From the NCBI GenBank assembly GCA_000727475.1, contig KL647292.1, positions 1,763,186 to 1,827,185 on the forward strand: DNA of 64,000 nucleotides, read 5' to 3'. A program made the translations under genes and the position numbers. Origin of the DNA: Sarcocystis neurona. Its lineage: Eukaryota > Apicomplexa > Conoidasida > Eucoccidiorida > Sarcocystidae. Below the pieces are notes generated by a model. The model worked only from the letters and a program-made list of their open reading frames with translations. It was not told the DNA's origin and made no database searches. Below, piece after piece: positions 24,533 through 37,331 of this stretch. How positions within the stretch are numbered: the first letter of the stretch is position 1; each line of letters starts with the position of its first letter.

Positions 24533-27500
24533 GGCCGAATCAGCCACTTTTTATGAGCCAGATGCAGAAGACGGTGTACACACGGGGACGTAGAACGAGC
24601 GGGTGAGACACAACTACAGAGAAAGAAAGAAATTACTGCAGTGAACGCGCGTGAAGGTTAAGGTAACGATGTGTATATATAAATTTCCCTACACAGGTAT
24701 ATGCACGTGTCGAGTCAAACAACCACGTATACAGGTAACTATACGTTTGATATGTGAAAGAGTAGACACTAAAATAGTAGACACACCGGTGTTCGCCTGA
24801 GGAGGAATGTGCGCTTCTTGGGGTGACCGTTTCTGCGGCAGCCTCCGCAACGGGAGGCGTGGAGCAGCAGCCGGAGCAGACATCTGCTGGGCATTCGTTT
24901 CTTCGTCAGTAGCATGCATCGCTGACGACGTGCTGCTGGTGCATGTCCTGCTGCTTCTTCTGTTTCTTCGCCGCTGATGCTGCGACGCTGCTGCTGCTGT
25001 TGGTGGCGCTGCTGCTGCTGCTGGTGCAGCACGTGCATGCAGATCTATATATTCATTATCGTTTTCGGACGTCTCTGTCAGCCACTGGCGGCTGCTGCTC
25101 ATGTCGCGTCCATCGCTGCTGCTGCTGCTGCGACTGCTGGCGTCACTTCTTTCGCAGCTGCTGCTCTGCATGTTGCTGTCGCGTCTCCCTCTGCTGCTAC
25201 TGCTACTTGTTATACTGCTGCCACGACTTCTCGCGCTGCTGCTGCTCCTGCTGGTGCGTCTCCTGCTGCTCCTCTGCCCTCTGCTGCTGCTGCTCTTGCT
25301 GCTGGCCAGATCACGCTGTCCTCTGCGTCTTGCATGCAGAGTTGTACAGGCCGTACGACAAGCAGCTGCGGGCGACAGCCGAGTGCCGCTGCCGCCGCTG
25401 CTTCGTGTGGCTGCCGCCCCAGCATCTGCAGCAGTATGTTTGGGAAGGCTGTCGCACACGCTTTCACCTTGTGCCTCGCGTGGCGCCACTGCTGCTGCTG
25501 CGACCCATCCTTGGTGCTCCTCCATTTCACCCGCACGAGCCCACCTGCGCGAACTGCTGTTTCCTTCTCCTCTTCCTGGCAAACCACTCGCTTCACCTTC
25601 CATACTCTCCAGGCTGCTGCTGCTGTTGCCGATATTATTCACAGCTCCCCCCGCTGCTGCTGTTCCTGCAGCGCTTCACTTCCTCGTGCTTCTCGTGTGC
25701 GTCACGGCCGTCGTTCTCATTGCAGCTTTTCAGGCACCTAGGTACGGCCGCTGCCGCTCTTGTCCTTCTTGTCGTCCCTCCTGTTATTGTAGCTGCTGGT
25801 TCCCCTGTGTATCTGCTGCTGTTGGAACTGTCGCGCTTTGCGGCGGGTCCTGCTCCTCTCGCTGCGTCTCTGCTGCTCTCGTCATGTGGCTGCTACGCTT
25901 GCCCCTGCTGTACGGCTGCTGCTGGTGCTGGACTGGTCCTCCTACTGAATCGCAGAAGTCTTCATACATCTCTGCAGCTACACAAGGTGCCTATGTGCTG
26001 CCAGCCTGCTGAAGCAACAGCTGCTCAACGCGAAAGTCTCTGCCATTCTCTCCATGTACTCGACATGCATACTCATCGACTCAGAAAGAGTCAAGTTTAT
26101 AAACATGTATACGTATATATATATATATGTACGTATATATGTATGAACAGACAGAGACAGAGGGAGAACGATAGAGAAATGGGGAAGGTGCGCATATGGA
26201 TACTTAGATATAGACACGTCTACGCACGCGTCTATGCGTACGACAGCTGGAGTGTCCACGCACAAAATCTGGGATGCTGGGATGCTTGAACATCACCAGC
26301 AGAACGCGGCTGGCTACACTACTGTAGCCAATACTGAGTGTTGTATCTACCAAGCTCCTCCTGTAGACACGTAGACGCCTACTTTCTGCGTACTATCAAC
26401 TACGGAAAGCCATGGATCCGTTAGTGGAATGAAAAGTACTGTGGACAGTCGATATAAAATATGCATACACAGAGAGAGATGAGTAGACACACAGTTGCGT
26501 GGACGTATGCATGAGCACGCACATATATGTACACTCACACGCTTGCGGATTTCTTGAAGAGTACGAACATACACACGTTCATATACATGTACAAAACAAC
26601 CGACCTATCCGCACGTACGACTCACACGTTTGCGCGTGTTGCCGTACACAGGTACGGGTAAATAAACATGTGTTCGTGTAGATGGTTGAACCTGTGTGCA
26701 CCTGTGCACGTAGAGGGAGATCTGTAAGTATGGGGTACGCACGTGCACAAATTCAGCGGAAGAAGACCCACGACTTGACCCGGTAGGCCGGTTTGTGTGG
26801 TTTAGCGGGCTGCAGGAAGACAGAAGTCGGTTCCACAACTGGCGCTTGTTTGTTTCGTCCAAGTAAAAGTCTGAACATCTCGACACATCGAAGTATGTTT
26901 CTACACGTATGCATAAATATGTTTACACAAAATCGTACAGGAAATGTAGGGAGAAACACGCAAGTGTCACATGATTCGAAGTGCACGGACACGTGCAGAG
27001 AAAGACACATACCCCAGGGTTCTTCCCGCAGTTGCGATGTTGACAGGGGTGCGAGGGTCACACACAGGCGCTAGGCATGCGAGGAAATACATATCTTGAA
27101 TTAGTTTCTATTCATAATCGATGATTCGGATGATAACCGTCACGTTATGGGGGACGTCATACGCGTATTTGCACTGATTTACGAAAATTTGTTCGCGCAC
27201 TGACATCCATACCCAGATACCCGTAAATGTGCGCCACGCCAAGTTACACGAAGAAGAACTACTGATCTTCCTCTCAGCTAGACTGGACTGTGCAGGCGGA
27301 GGCAGAGATACGTGCAACCCCAGTGTTCGAATGCAGGTACACAGAAGAGTATTTTGACACACACGCGCCAATAAGTGAGCTAACACGCTGAGTCCCTATG
27401 AGGAGATGGATGCACAAATTCAAATATATATGCAAATATGTGTGTATATACATATGCAGCCTCCAGCAAGGCTATGTTTATCCTTGACCGCATCGGGCCG

Positions 27501-29937
27501 TGCGCGCGCATAGGCCAGTCTGCTCAGGTGGAACGAATAGGAGGATACAACAAGTTAGATGTTGGGGCACCGGTTCTATTTCGGGAAGAGATGGCAATCG
27601 CAGTAGATCTCCTAGGGTAGAACGCAGTAATTAAAAGGGATACATTGACAGAAGGCTTCATACGGTGAGCTCCATCCGCCACAAGTGAGACGTCTTCGCT
27701 GCGAGAGCTTCTGCGACAACACTATCACGGCCATTAAAACGACTTGCATGATCTTACGCTGGTATAACAAGGTGACGTATACCTTCTTGTGGAGGTTAGC
27801 TGTGCGTAGCGTTGGCGTACAACAGAGGCTCTCCAGCTTCGTACGGGCGATTTGCATTCGAAATATGCGTAGTATGCGCATAGGTTTGGAGAAGGTTCAC
27901 AGAAGAGACGCCTAGCAAAACGTGCGGCCGATTCCTACGAGTCTACTTCTTTAGATCTAAAGACGTCTTATTTTTTGCAACGGGATGCAAGCGGTGCGCT
28001 GGAATCTGTTCGTCCCACCACCGGCGCAACGGAAACACGAGAGCAGGTGGATAGCAACAGCCGGTGAGTTGCTTGGTTTGTGCGGGCACATCTCGGGAAC
28101 GTGTATGCATGTATGTATATACATACATGACCACTCACGCCACTGTTCTGCAATGTGCTAGCTACCGGTAAGGCAATGTTAAGACATGCAAGAGCTCTCA
28201 TTTCTCGGTGGAAGCTCGACGAAACCAAACAAGGAGAATGTGTAGACGCCAGAGACTACCGCAACTTGCCCCGTCTGTGAGGAGGGTCAGGCACCCCGGC
28301 GCCGGGCTCGCTACGTTTCCTGTACGCCGCCTTCGTTGCACGCAGGTGGGGTGCCGGAACTAGACACTTCCTTCGAAGAGAGGATCTCGCATGCACCAGC
28401 GCAGCTGTCTTCGTTAAGGCCACAATAAGAAGTAGAGTTTCCAGCCAACTTTCATAAAAGAGTCTTTTTACAGGGGGAAGGCCCTAGTGAGAAGGAATCC
28501 TGTGCCGCAGGGCTCCGGCTTCAGCTTTTAAGTTCGTGCGTTGCGAGGCGGCCACTGTACGTACACCGCAAGGAAGGGAATCGCGCGCGTCGTGCACGTC
28601 TGTTCTTTCTTTGGGTGACGAAATCCTGAAATGCTGTCTTTGTTTCCTGGCCACAGACATAGTGGACCACATATGGGATAGGTACATACAGCATATATAT
28701 ATATATGTATTCTTACCGCATGATACGTGTGCACCTACACGTAGGACCACCCCTCACTTGCACCGAGCTCTACCTGCGTGCACCTGCAAACACACTTGTG
28801 TATCCGTGTATACATATATGTAGGACGTACACAGAGCAGGTAGGTGTGCGGTTGCAATTTGTGTATGGCGATAGGCAAACGTGTCTGTCTAGGCGTGTTC
28901 AGTCATACCTACGTACTTCTGAATGCAGACATAAAGGTTTCGTAGATACATCACGTCTATATGTTGTAACACGTTCAGGACGTACGTGCGTGCGTGTATA
29001 CTTTAGCTGTGTATGTCACGACGGGTACGCAGCTGTACGGCTGAAGCACGGCCGGAGCGTGTTGCATCATCGTTACTCGTTTTATGTTAGAGAGTTCGTC
29101 TCCGGCTGGGCTTTGCTATCGCAAGATGAATTTTCCAGAAGGCCGGAGAGTGCTACAGATAGGCGTGCGACAATGGTTAAGAGGTTCAGGTAGTTTCTCT
29201 TGTCTTAGTGCCTCCGTGCGAATCCTACATGTATGTATATATGTGTATATCTATTCATATGTCCACACCTACAGATGTATATATATATGTATGTGTATAT
29301 TTACCCGTCCATTGTCCTTGTGTACATATGCGTATATGCCTCGCCACACACTATAAACTTGCAGCAATGCGTGTAATCGTGCTCGTCTCCGCGGAGCCGG
29401 CCTTTCATCCTCTGACATGGGGAAGGAGTACAAAAATCACAAGAGCAAACGTGAAAACTTGTTACTTTGCATTCCGACCCACCCCGTCCTCGTCTACCAG
29501 TTTGCTCCACACGAGTAATGGTACTTCTGAGGTAGTGAGATTTCACGAATATCCACATCTACTCATGGACAGACTTGCTCACACACAGGCAGCCTTGCAT
29601 CTCGCTCCATTTATATACACGTGTGTACAGTGACGCACGGGTATTTGCGTGTGTGTATCTGCACGTGTGTATATGATTACATGCATTATATATATGTGTA
29701 TGCATTGACCTAAATGGATGAGAACACCTACCCGCTCAAGATCGTGGAAAACTATTTCTTTTTCCACAGGCCACATGTGTAACTACGTGCTTGTGCTACT
29801 CGTGTCAGAACAACGGGGGGAGAAAGAGGTCTGCAAAACATCGATCTTCATGTCTTTTCTCTTGAAGAACAATTTCGATTCGTTTTGTTATGTTTTGGGC
29901 ATAGGCCGCTAAACGGCGTGTCAACTGTCAGTTCAAA
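24533..29937. other. CTG-rich block and unassigned sequence
   Basis: From about 24930 to 25960 the plus strand is CTG-rich and both strands are open over long distances: 448 codons on plus at 24943-26289, 317 on minus at 25642-24689. One minus-strand stretch around 25530-25330 (FPNILLQMLGRQPHEAAAAA) and one plus-strand stretch (RRCFVWLPPQHLQQYVWEG) both look protein-like, so no strand is chosen. Between 26.3 and 29.9 kb there are short exon-like pieces, for example minus 28250-28147 with a GTGAGT donor and minus 28110-27943, but no gene could be built. TA/CA microsatellites are scattered throughout. Confidence 0.4.
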
Positions 29938-32900
29938 ATGTGCACTTATTATCAGTTTTCGCTCTTCGCGAGGACAAAGACAAACGCATGGCACCACCTT
30001 ATTTCTTCTTTTGATTTATGTTGTGCCCGTTCGTCTTCCTCGTCGTCCTATTCGTCTCGTTCTCCCGCATTGTGTTCGTCCCCTGTACTCTCCTCTTCTG
30101 TGTCTTCCTCTACACCGTCTCTCTGTTCCTCTTCTCCATCCTTCCCCACTTCTTCTTTATCCTCCTTTTCTTTCACCTCCTCTTATGCCTCCCCTCCTAC
30201 TTCCTTCTCGCCTTCTGCTACTGGCTCTACTTCTTCATCTTGTCTTTCCTGCTACGCATCGCTCCAAGGACAACGAGCTACACGAAGAGCGCATCCGCCG
30301 CTCTTACAGTTCATCTGTGGTGGTTCGTGTCCAGATTGTGGTACTTTTCTTGCATGTCTCCCTTCTTCTCCTCATCCCTCCGTGTCTTCCGCACCTGATT
30401 TCCTCTGGATAACTTCACGCACAATTTGTTCTACTTTCACGTATTCGCCACCACCTCCACCACCTGCTGCGCCTGTTGCTTTTGCTACCGTGACTCCTGC
30501 CGCTGGTGGTGCTCCTGCCGCTGCTGTGTCTTCTACTGGCCCTGCTGGAGATCGCCATGCTTTGATTCCCTCTGCCTTCTGGAGTCGTCGCACCATCCCG
30601 AAGACACTGTCTCTGTCCGCTAGAGCTTCTCCGTCTCTTGCTCTCACGTGTCTGGGTGCCTCACCTCGTCGTGAGGACGTTGTTGGTGCGGGTGGCGCTT
30701 CTAGTCCCTTTGCCTTTCTGCTGGTTGCCGCTCCTCCCTTCCATTTCTCGTTTTCCTCAAGCACCTTTCCGATTTGCATGTCTTGGTCACTGTCTGCTGC
30801 CGCACGGCTTTCTCTCCTATTCAAGAACTTACAGACTAGCGCACATGCGAGATGCATCCAAGTGGCTCCCAACAAAGGTGCCTTACGTGACTGTGGAGCC
30901 GTACAACCGAATTCTTCTTCCAGGGGTGCCGCTGCTGCTGCTGTCCCTCGTCTGTTTGCGACTGCTACTGCAGCAGGTGCAGCCTCCCCATCGGCAGTTC
31001 CTACCTTTCTTGTATTTTCGGCTGGTTCCCGTTTGATGTGTAATCACCTCACTTTCGCTCTTCTGAACAGTCGTGGCTTTGTTGCTGCGAAGGTGTCTTC
31101 ACCTCCTGCAGCCCCTGCAGCGACAGCAGCCAACCAGCCTACGTTACTGCCGGGGTGCGCGCCACGCTCGTGGAGTGGATTCCTGCCGTTTTGTAGCATC
31201 GACTCGGAGCCGCGGGGCAGCGGCAAAAGCAGCAGGACCACACCAGACGAAACACTGGTGCGGCGGGAGAAACAGAGAAGTCGAGGAGGACGCATGTCGT
31301 CCGGTCAGCGAAGAAGACGGAAGGCTGAAACCGTGAAGGAACAGCGACAGTGCAATATTGTTCATGCAGAAACACAGCAAAGTGAGAACACTGTTTACGC
31401 GGTGGGCCTAACGCAGGTGCAGACGTGCCCTTCGGTCAAGCAGCAGCAGGAAGAGACGCATGACAAAGAAAAACTGTCTCAGGCGGTTGCGCCGTCCTCC
31501 GAAAAGGAGCAGCACGTGGTGACTCTCCCTGCTGTGGAATGGAGCCACGGTGAAGAAGCGCCACACATTTTTCAAGAATCTCACGAAGAGCGAGTACCTC
31601 TGCAGTCTACAGGCGAGCCGGCGCTGCAGAAAAAGGACTGTCCACTGGCGAGACAACAGAAAAGAGAAAATCCCAGTGTTCCTGCTGGTGAAGAACTGGA
31701 TCTGGAAATCGCACAGGACGATGATGCGGGGAAACACTCTCAGGCTTCGGAAGAAAGGCGGCATTCAGAAAAACGGCAGCGGCAGGTGATTAGAGGCACC
31801 GGCTCGCATAACGAGGTGCACACTAGTGCGCTACCGTCAGCGGAAGCCGACTTCTTAAGTGTTTTACCGTCTGAGGATGGAATTCATTTCGTGCCGCAGC
31901 ACTCGGGGAAGAAGGAAGCACCCGATCTTGTACCGCGGAAGAAGAGACGGGAGACAGGGGAGGTTACGAGCGAGAATCCTCGCAGTAGTGACGTCACGTG
32001 CATTACACCTGATGACATAACGACGGAAGTGTGTACGCCTCCAAAGGCCCCCACTTGTGGTGACGCGGCTAGACTGCAAGGTCTTGAAAAATATGTTACT
32101 GCAGAAGAAGACAAAGCAGAAACAGAGGAAGAAGACGAAGAAGGGAGAGTAGAAATTTTGTTCTGCAACAAACAGCTGCTGGTGCTCAACAAGCCACAAA
32201 GCGTGAGCACAGCGGCTTTTCTCAAGCAGGCAGAGCTCCTACTCTGCAGCAGCGCATGGAGCAGCACCAGCGCCACAAGCTTGCAGAGCCGCAGAGGAGA
32301 AAGCGGCAGCAACCATTGTATCACGAGCAGCAACTGGAGCAGCAGCAGAGAGGGAGTCGGCTACAGCAGCTCCAGCAGAGAGAGGAGAGACAGCAGCGAG
32401 AGCAGCAGCAAAAGCAACGCTCTAAACGACGCTGGCAACAGCAGTCTGAGCAGCTGCGTGTTCCCTTGTGCAGAGCGGGACAACAGCAGAAGCTCCACAA
32501 GCAACAAGAGCACCACCACCATACCTGTTGAAGCTCCTCTGAGGTAAAAACAGCTTCACAGGCTCCAGTCCCGTGTATTTCGTGAGAGGGAAATGCGTTA
32601 TCTCGAACAATACTTTTGAACCTAGGCGTTCTAGAGCTCCAGCGACAACTCTCAGGCCAAGAACAAACGTCGCGTACAACCGTGATGACAACGTAGGATC
32701 ATGTAACAAGCACAGAGAGTTAAGAATATGTGTATATACTTGTACCTACGTATGTACATATGTGTGCGTACCTGGACACACGAGGTTGGTCATACACGCC
32801 TTCGTACACAGCTGTGTACTGTGCAAACAGGGATACATGCGCGTGCACACAGAGCGATGAAAATGTATGACCTCTGTCTTTGCCCTTTTTGAAGTTCCTT

Positions 32901-35900
32901 GCGTGTATAAAGTCTCCTTGACCACGTTTGGGACGTATCTAACCGCAGCTCTGCAAGGTTCTCGTCCTCTCCTTGTCCGTCCGGTTCCCGTGTGATTCCG
33001 TTGCGGGCGAAAATTGAGCTTCTTTTTTTCCTCCTCGTTCTGAGTTGACATCGTCTATTGTGGCTTGCTGCGTGGACGAGCCGTGTCTGGTGTTTTTTTC
33101 GTGTCGTGGTACTGGCTCGACAGCTGTATCCACAATGGATTTCGCCTCTTTTGAGTAGTCCAATCCTACTCCCGCGGCCAGCTGAACCGCTTCGCTGCCT
33201 GTTTGCGGATCTTTCTCAGATGCGTAGATGCCAACGTGCAGCTACCTTCTCCTTCCCTTCCACCTTTTCTGCTGTAGGTATTTGACTAGCTCGGATCTCG
33301 AGGCCAGTGGCGCAGTCATCTTTGTAAGCGACGCCAAAGATGTATATCGTCCGCAGAACAACCTGACTCTTGCCTCTGCGGAATCGTCGTACCGCAGAAG
33401 GACAAGGATAGGAGAGGGACTTCCGTCAGTGCAGGAAGCCCCCTTCACTTTAACAAAAGGTGAAAGTTCACTTACCATGGGAACAGATAAGCCCAGACAT
33501 CTAAGCAAAAGTCAAACAGCGCGGTCTCAAGAGAAAAGGTATTCCCTCGGTGACTCCCTCAACGGTAAAACCGCACTGCCTGCTGAGAAAGGGTTAAGTA
33601 GTAATGTGTGGGGTAAAAGAGATCATATTATTTCGCCAGAAAGAGATGATCTCGATGCAAGCAAGGTCGCATCTGTGCTTTCTGTAAAAGAACTAAAGAG
33701 CCAGCAGACAGACCCTGACACATCGCCGTTTAGAAACGAGGACCACACCTGTCGAGCAAAGAGTCGACGCGCGGCTTCTAGAGATGGTGCGCATGTCAGA
33801 AACTTCGGAGAGCCGCAGCCTAAGCTCTCCGAAGAATGCGCAAGTGAAGTGACGCTTTTTAGTCAAGGAGACAGGAACACCTTGACAGAGGCCCATCGCG
33901 GGACTCACAGGGGGAGGGAAGAAGAGAAACCGCCTCTCAGCAGTCAAAGCAGGGATATATCTATAAATAGAATCCACGATGGAGGACAGCTTGTTAACAA
34001 TGAGGTGAACGCTGGACGCGTAGAGACACGGTCTTACGCAGAGGACCACGTTGACAGTCGAACTAAGAGTGCGCGTGCCACCGAGGACATTTCTGTAGAA
34101 TGCCACGGCAGCTGCATCAGTGAAGGAAGGAACGTTGCAACTTCAAACAGAAGACATCGCAGTAGTCAAAGAAAGAGTGAAGACACCCCTGACACGGTAG
34201 CGGCTGGAGGACCAGGATATTGTAGTAGCGAGGAATCGAACGATGGATATCCTGCCGCGCCAGAAGAACGGCGTCTCAGCAGTCGACGAACTGCAAAAGC
34301 TTCGGAAAACGCACCACCCAGCAGTGAAAAAGAGAGTGGAAAGAAATCAAGTGTTAACGGGGGACCTCTTGGCAGGTTGCTAGAACGTAACGATTTGATT
34401 TTTTCATCAGCAGGACACCTTAGAAAGTCGAAGAGACGTGTAGAGGTGCTGTTTTTGACGGAGAAGAACTCGCCGGTTCTCCGACCCAATCCTTTGGATA
34501 ACGTAAATCTGGTGTACTTGGCGATAGTAGCAGGACACATGCCTTTAGATCTGCTGCATTGCCATGCGTCCATCTGTAAACCATCACTAGGATGCGTAGA
34601 TTTTCGTCTGGCGGGCACGAGGGTGGAGGGAAGCAGCTGCTATTCTATTTGGAGACCCGTAAGCCACGGCTACTACAAGGGCGGCCCTGCTACGCTGACC
34701 GAAATTAGACATATTGAAGGTATGGAAAGTGCATGATTATTAGTTGGCCAGAGCTGTCTGTGTCTGTCACAAGTCTCACTGTAAATTGTATCCACGGTGG
34801 AAACGGTGTATTTCATTGAAATCAAATGTGCACTTGCTACTGCGGAACAGATATTCATTGACACGCCAGAGGTCCAGCACACAGTTTTTCGTTTTCAGTG
34901 CTGCACGACTGTCGCCTCACTTTCTCCGCCCTATACGTACGTAGTACTTCTTTCGTGTAAATACGGCTGGGATCTTTCACTGGACAGGCTGTTGCTGCAG
35001 AACGCTTAAAGAGACCTAATATTCACAGTTGGTGCTGTGGGCGAGAGGAGACGTCGTTCTTGACTCGGCAGTGCAGGGGTAGATAGGCAGACCGTTACAA
35101 TAGGCAGAGAGGTGAATAGTTTGGAGAGTTAGTGAGAGGTACCCATTTTGAGTGAACTGATCAACCTGTGCGCCCACTTTGTGTATACGGTGATCCCAAG
35201 TCTGGCCTTGTGCCGCAGTTGAAGAAGACGTCCAGGCCAAGGCTGAGTTTTTCTGCGTTGAGCTTACTGGATCGACGGAAACACGGTGCTATGTGTGATG
35301 AGCTGCACGCACGCGGAATACAGGATTAGCAGGCGAGCCGTTGAAACTCTGACGTGAGGTGGGGAGAGAGCGAAGGACATTGCAGGCTGGTGTGTGCTTG
35401 CGTTTCACGTGTCAGGTAGCGCGCACGCAGTCCGTCCGCGTCAACGCATACACTTGTGGATACGTGTGTAACAGTCGGAGATACACAGATGATCCAACGT
35501 ACCTGTACAGCCGTGGATCAGTCAGCGCGTGTCGGTGCCACAACTACATGGATACGGTACTTGCAGACGTCCTAGAGCTCCACATGCGCAGGTACTACCT
35601 CATACATTTGCTCCCACTTCGGAGGAACACCTACACTACGCCGAACAAGATTGTAATATCGATGAAGGTTTCCGCCTGCGTGCGTTTCGTGGCAAACGTA
35701 CACTCTAACAACGTAAAATATCTTTTCAAATGCCCCTGACTCGGATTATTGTACTGGGGGTGTCCGGTTACGTACTAGTAGTCACACGTGCTAAGGATTT
35801 TTAGTCTGTATACGTACAGAATCTCTGTGGCCGTTGTCGAACATATACCCAGACGCTTCTTTATATAGATCCACTCACCGTCCAATTACTCGCAGGTGGG

Positions 35901-37331
35901 CCAGTAGAATGCGTGCGTCAACAATTATTACACAAAATTCACTGAAGAGAGCAAACACCTCTATATGTATATGCATATATATGTATGTGTACGTCTATGC
36001 TTGTGTGCGTAGAGATAATTTCTTCGTCCTTGTCCACCCACGCGTCTTCAGATATCGCAAAAGAGAACCCCAGTCTTTTGATCTCGAAAACGACAGCGTG
36101 TAGAGAGTGCAGCCTTGTTGACGCTGTACCTTGCAAAAATTATCCTGTTCCACGGAGTTCGGCAAGGCACGTGTGGTCGGCTGCGTAGCTGGGCAACCAA
36201 TTTGTTAATAGTACTTCTGCATGCGCACATATAGAATTTCTGCGTGTATACTCAGACGGATTTGCGCTTGAACATTTGCGTGTGCATTTGTTAAAGCGTT
36301 AGTGTAACCACGGAAGAATAACTTGTGTACAACCACGCACGCCGCGTGTATGGTATCCATTTCTTCGAGCATCCACCATCGCAAGAAAATCTTCACTGGG
36401 AAAAGACTGCGTCATACAAAGCTTAATATACTAATCGGCGTATGTATTGGCAACTATCCACATAGGGTACATATATATACGTGTGTATGCGCGCGCGTTT
36501 AATTTACATTCTCTATGTGCAGGTCCCTCTCCCGTCGTGCGTCTGCACGCGACCTGCCTCGGCTTCCCCATTATCGGCGACACAATGTACGCGTCAAGCA
36601 GGCGTTCCATTTCTGAAACAAGGAAGTCCCAGGCTCTTTCCTGCAAACGTCTCCTGCTGCACAGCTGGATAGTTAAAATTAGGAATCGTTCTGAGGCGCT
36701 TTCAGCTTCTCAACAGAGTGTGAAGGGGCGAAGGGTGCGGCAGGAATTCAACGAAAGTGGCACAATGGGTGAACAGGGGGAAGATCCATTACGTAGGAAG
36801 AGAATAGAAGCTAAGCTACGAGAAAGAAGATCGTTTGAAAATGTTCAGAATGATGCAGGGAAAACAAGCCGGACACTGGTTGAGAAAATGGGAGTGTCCT
36901 CAGAAGCTGTGAAGAAACCGGGATCTGGGAAGGCGGAAGGAAAATCGGAAACCGACGTGAACTCGGCAAGTGCCCCCAGGGAGCACAAGGAACGGCTGGT
37001 GTCGCCGGCGTGTCGACAAGACGTTACGGTAGTCGTGGCCCCCGATAAGTTATCACAAGAGATGAGTCTGCCACCGAGGGATCCCTGGCAGTCCTTTCTT
37101 TTCAGCGACTCTGTAGTTATGCAGAAATATCCATTTTTTGAAGATCTGTGGGTGAGCGATACTAACAGTCAAAGCCAGCAGGACGCAATGGATACACTGA
37201 CGGAAAACCTGTGGTCTGGTACGAGAAGCAGCATTGCAGAGTTGGGTACAGGTACCAGTAATATATCACTTCGACTAAGTCAACGGTACAGTGACAATCA
37301 CACTTACTGGGACAAGAATGTGGGATACTGA
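29938..37331 (+). CDS. RluA-family pseudouridine synthase with very large low-complexity extension
   Basis: Predicted RNA uridine-to-pseudouridine isomerase. Three exons join in phase: 29938-32543, 33290-34719 and 36523-37331, about 1,614 codons. Exon 1 (ATG at 29938) holds about 740 residues of Ser/Ala/Pro- then Glu/Gln-rich sequence before the domain entry VEILFCNKQLLVLNKPQS, which matches the family's NKPxG motif. Exon 2 opens with SDLEASGAVIFVSDAKDV, the position of the catalytic HRLDxxTSG motif. It then has about 380 hydrophilic residues and the Tyr motif region VNLVYLAIVAGHMP. The 34719/36523 junction rebuilds LTEIRHIEG-PSPVVRLHATCL, followed by GFPIIGDTMYAS and KRLLLHSW, the family's C-terminal signature. 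The start is uncertain because the N-terminus is low complexity. RNA target unknown, possibly organellar. The catalytic motif is atypical (see findings). Confidence 0.85.
32190..32530 (+). repeat. AGC/CAG-rich insertion inside the pseudouridine synthase exon
   Basis: A repeat tract that in the gene's frame encodes a Ser-rich insertion directly after the NKPQS motif, and in another frame a Gln-rich one. It separates the first and second conserved motifs of the enzyme fold. Confidence 0.75.
34720..36522 (+). other. Large intron of the pseudouridine synthase gene
   Basis: An 1,803-bp intron from donor GTATGG to acceptor TATGTGCAG. Phase is preserved (GAA G / GT CCC). Short open frames inside it on both strands have no motif support. 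Confidence 0.8.

Noticed and set aside
24943..26289. 448-codon plus-strand frame with Cys and Leu runs
   Set aside because: Length comes from the CTG repeat read as TGC or CTG. Most of it is low complexity, so I do not call it a gene.
28260..28350. GC-rich patch with GCACCCCGGCGCCGGG, considered as a tRNA or structured RNA
   Set aside because: No A-box or B-box consensus and no cloverleaf could be drawn.
29367..29627. ATG-initiated plus-strand frame of about 86 codons upstream of the pseudouridine synthase
   Set aside because: No family motif, runs into microsatellite-like sequence, and no donor links it to the next gene.
30372..30875. 167-codon minus-strand frame, Ala/Gly-rich
   Set aside because: Lies inside the 869-codon plus-strand frame that leads directly into the pseudouridine synthase domain.
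32549..32575. Sequence reading LHRLQSR just after exon 1 of the pseudouridine synthase, considered as the missing HRLD
   Set aside because: It lacks the Asp, lies out of phase with exon 2, and has no donor that would place it next to SDLEASG.
35359..35739. 126-codon plus-strand frame
   Set aside because: Sits inside the proven intron of the pseudouridine synthase. No ATG, no motif.
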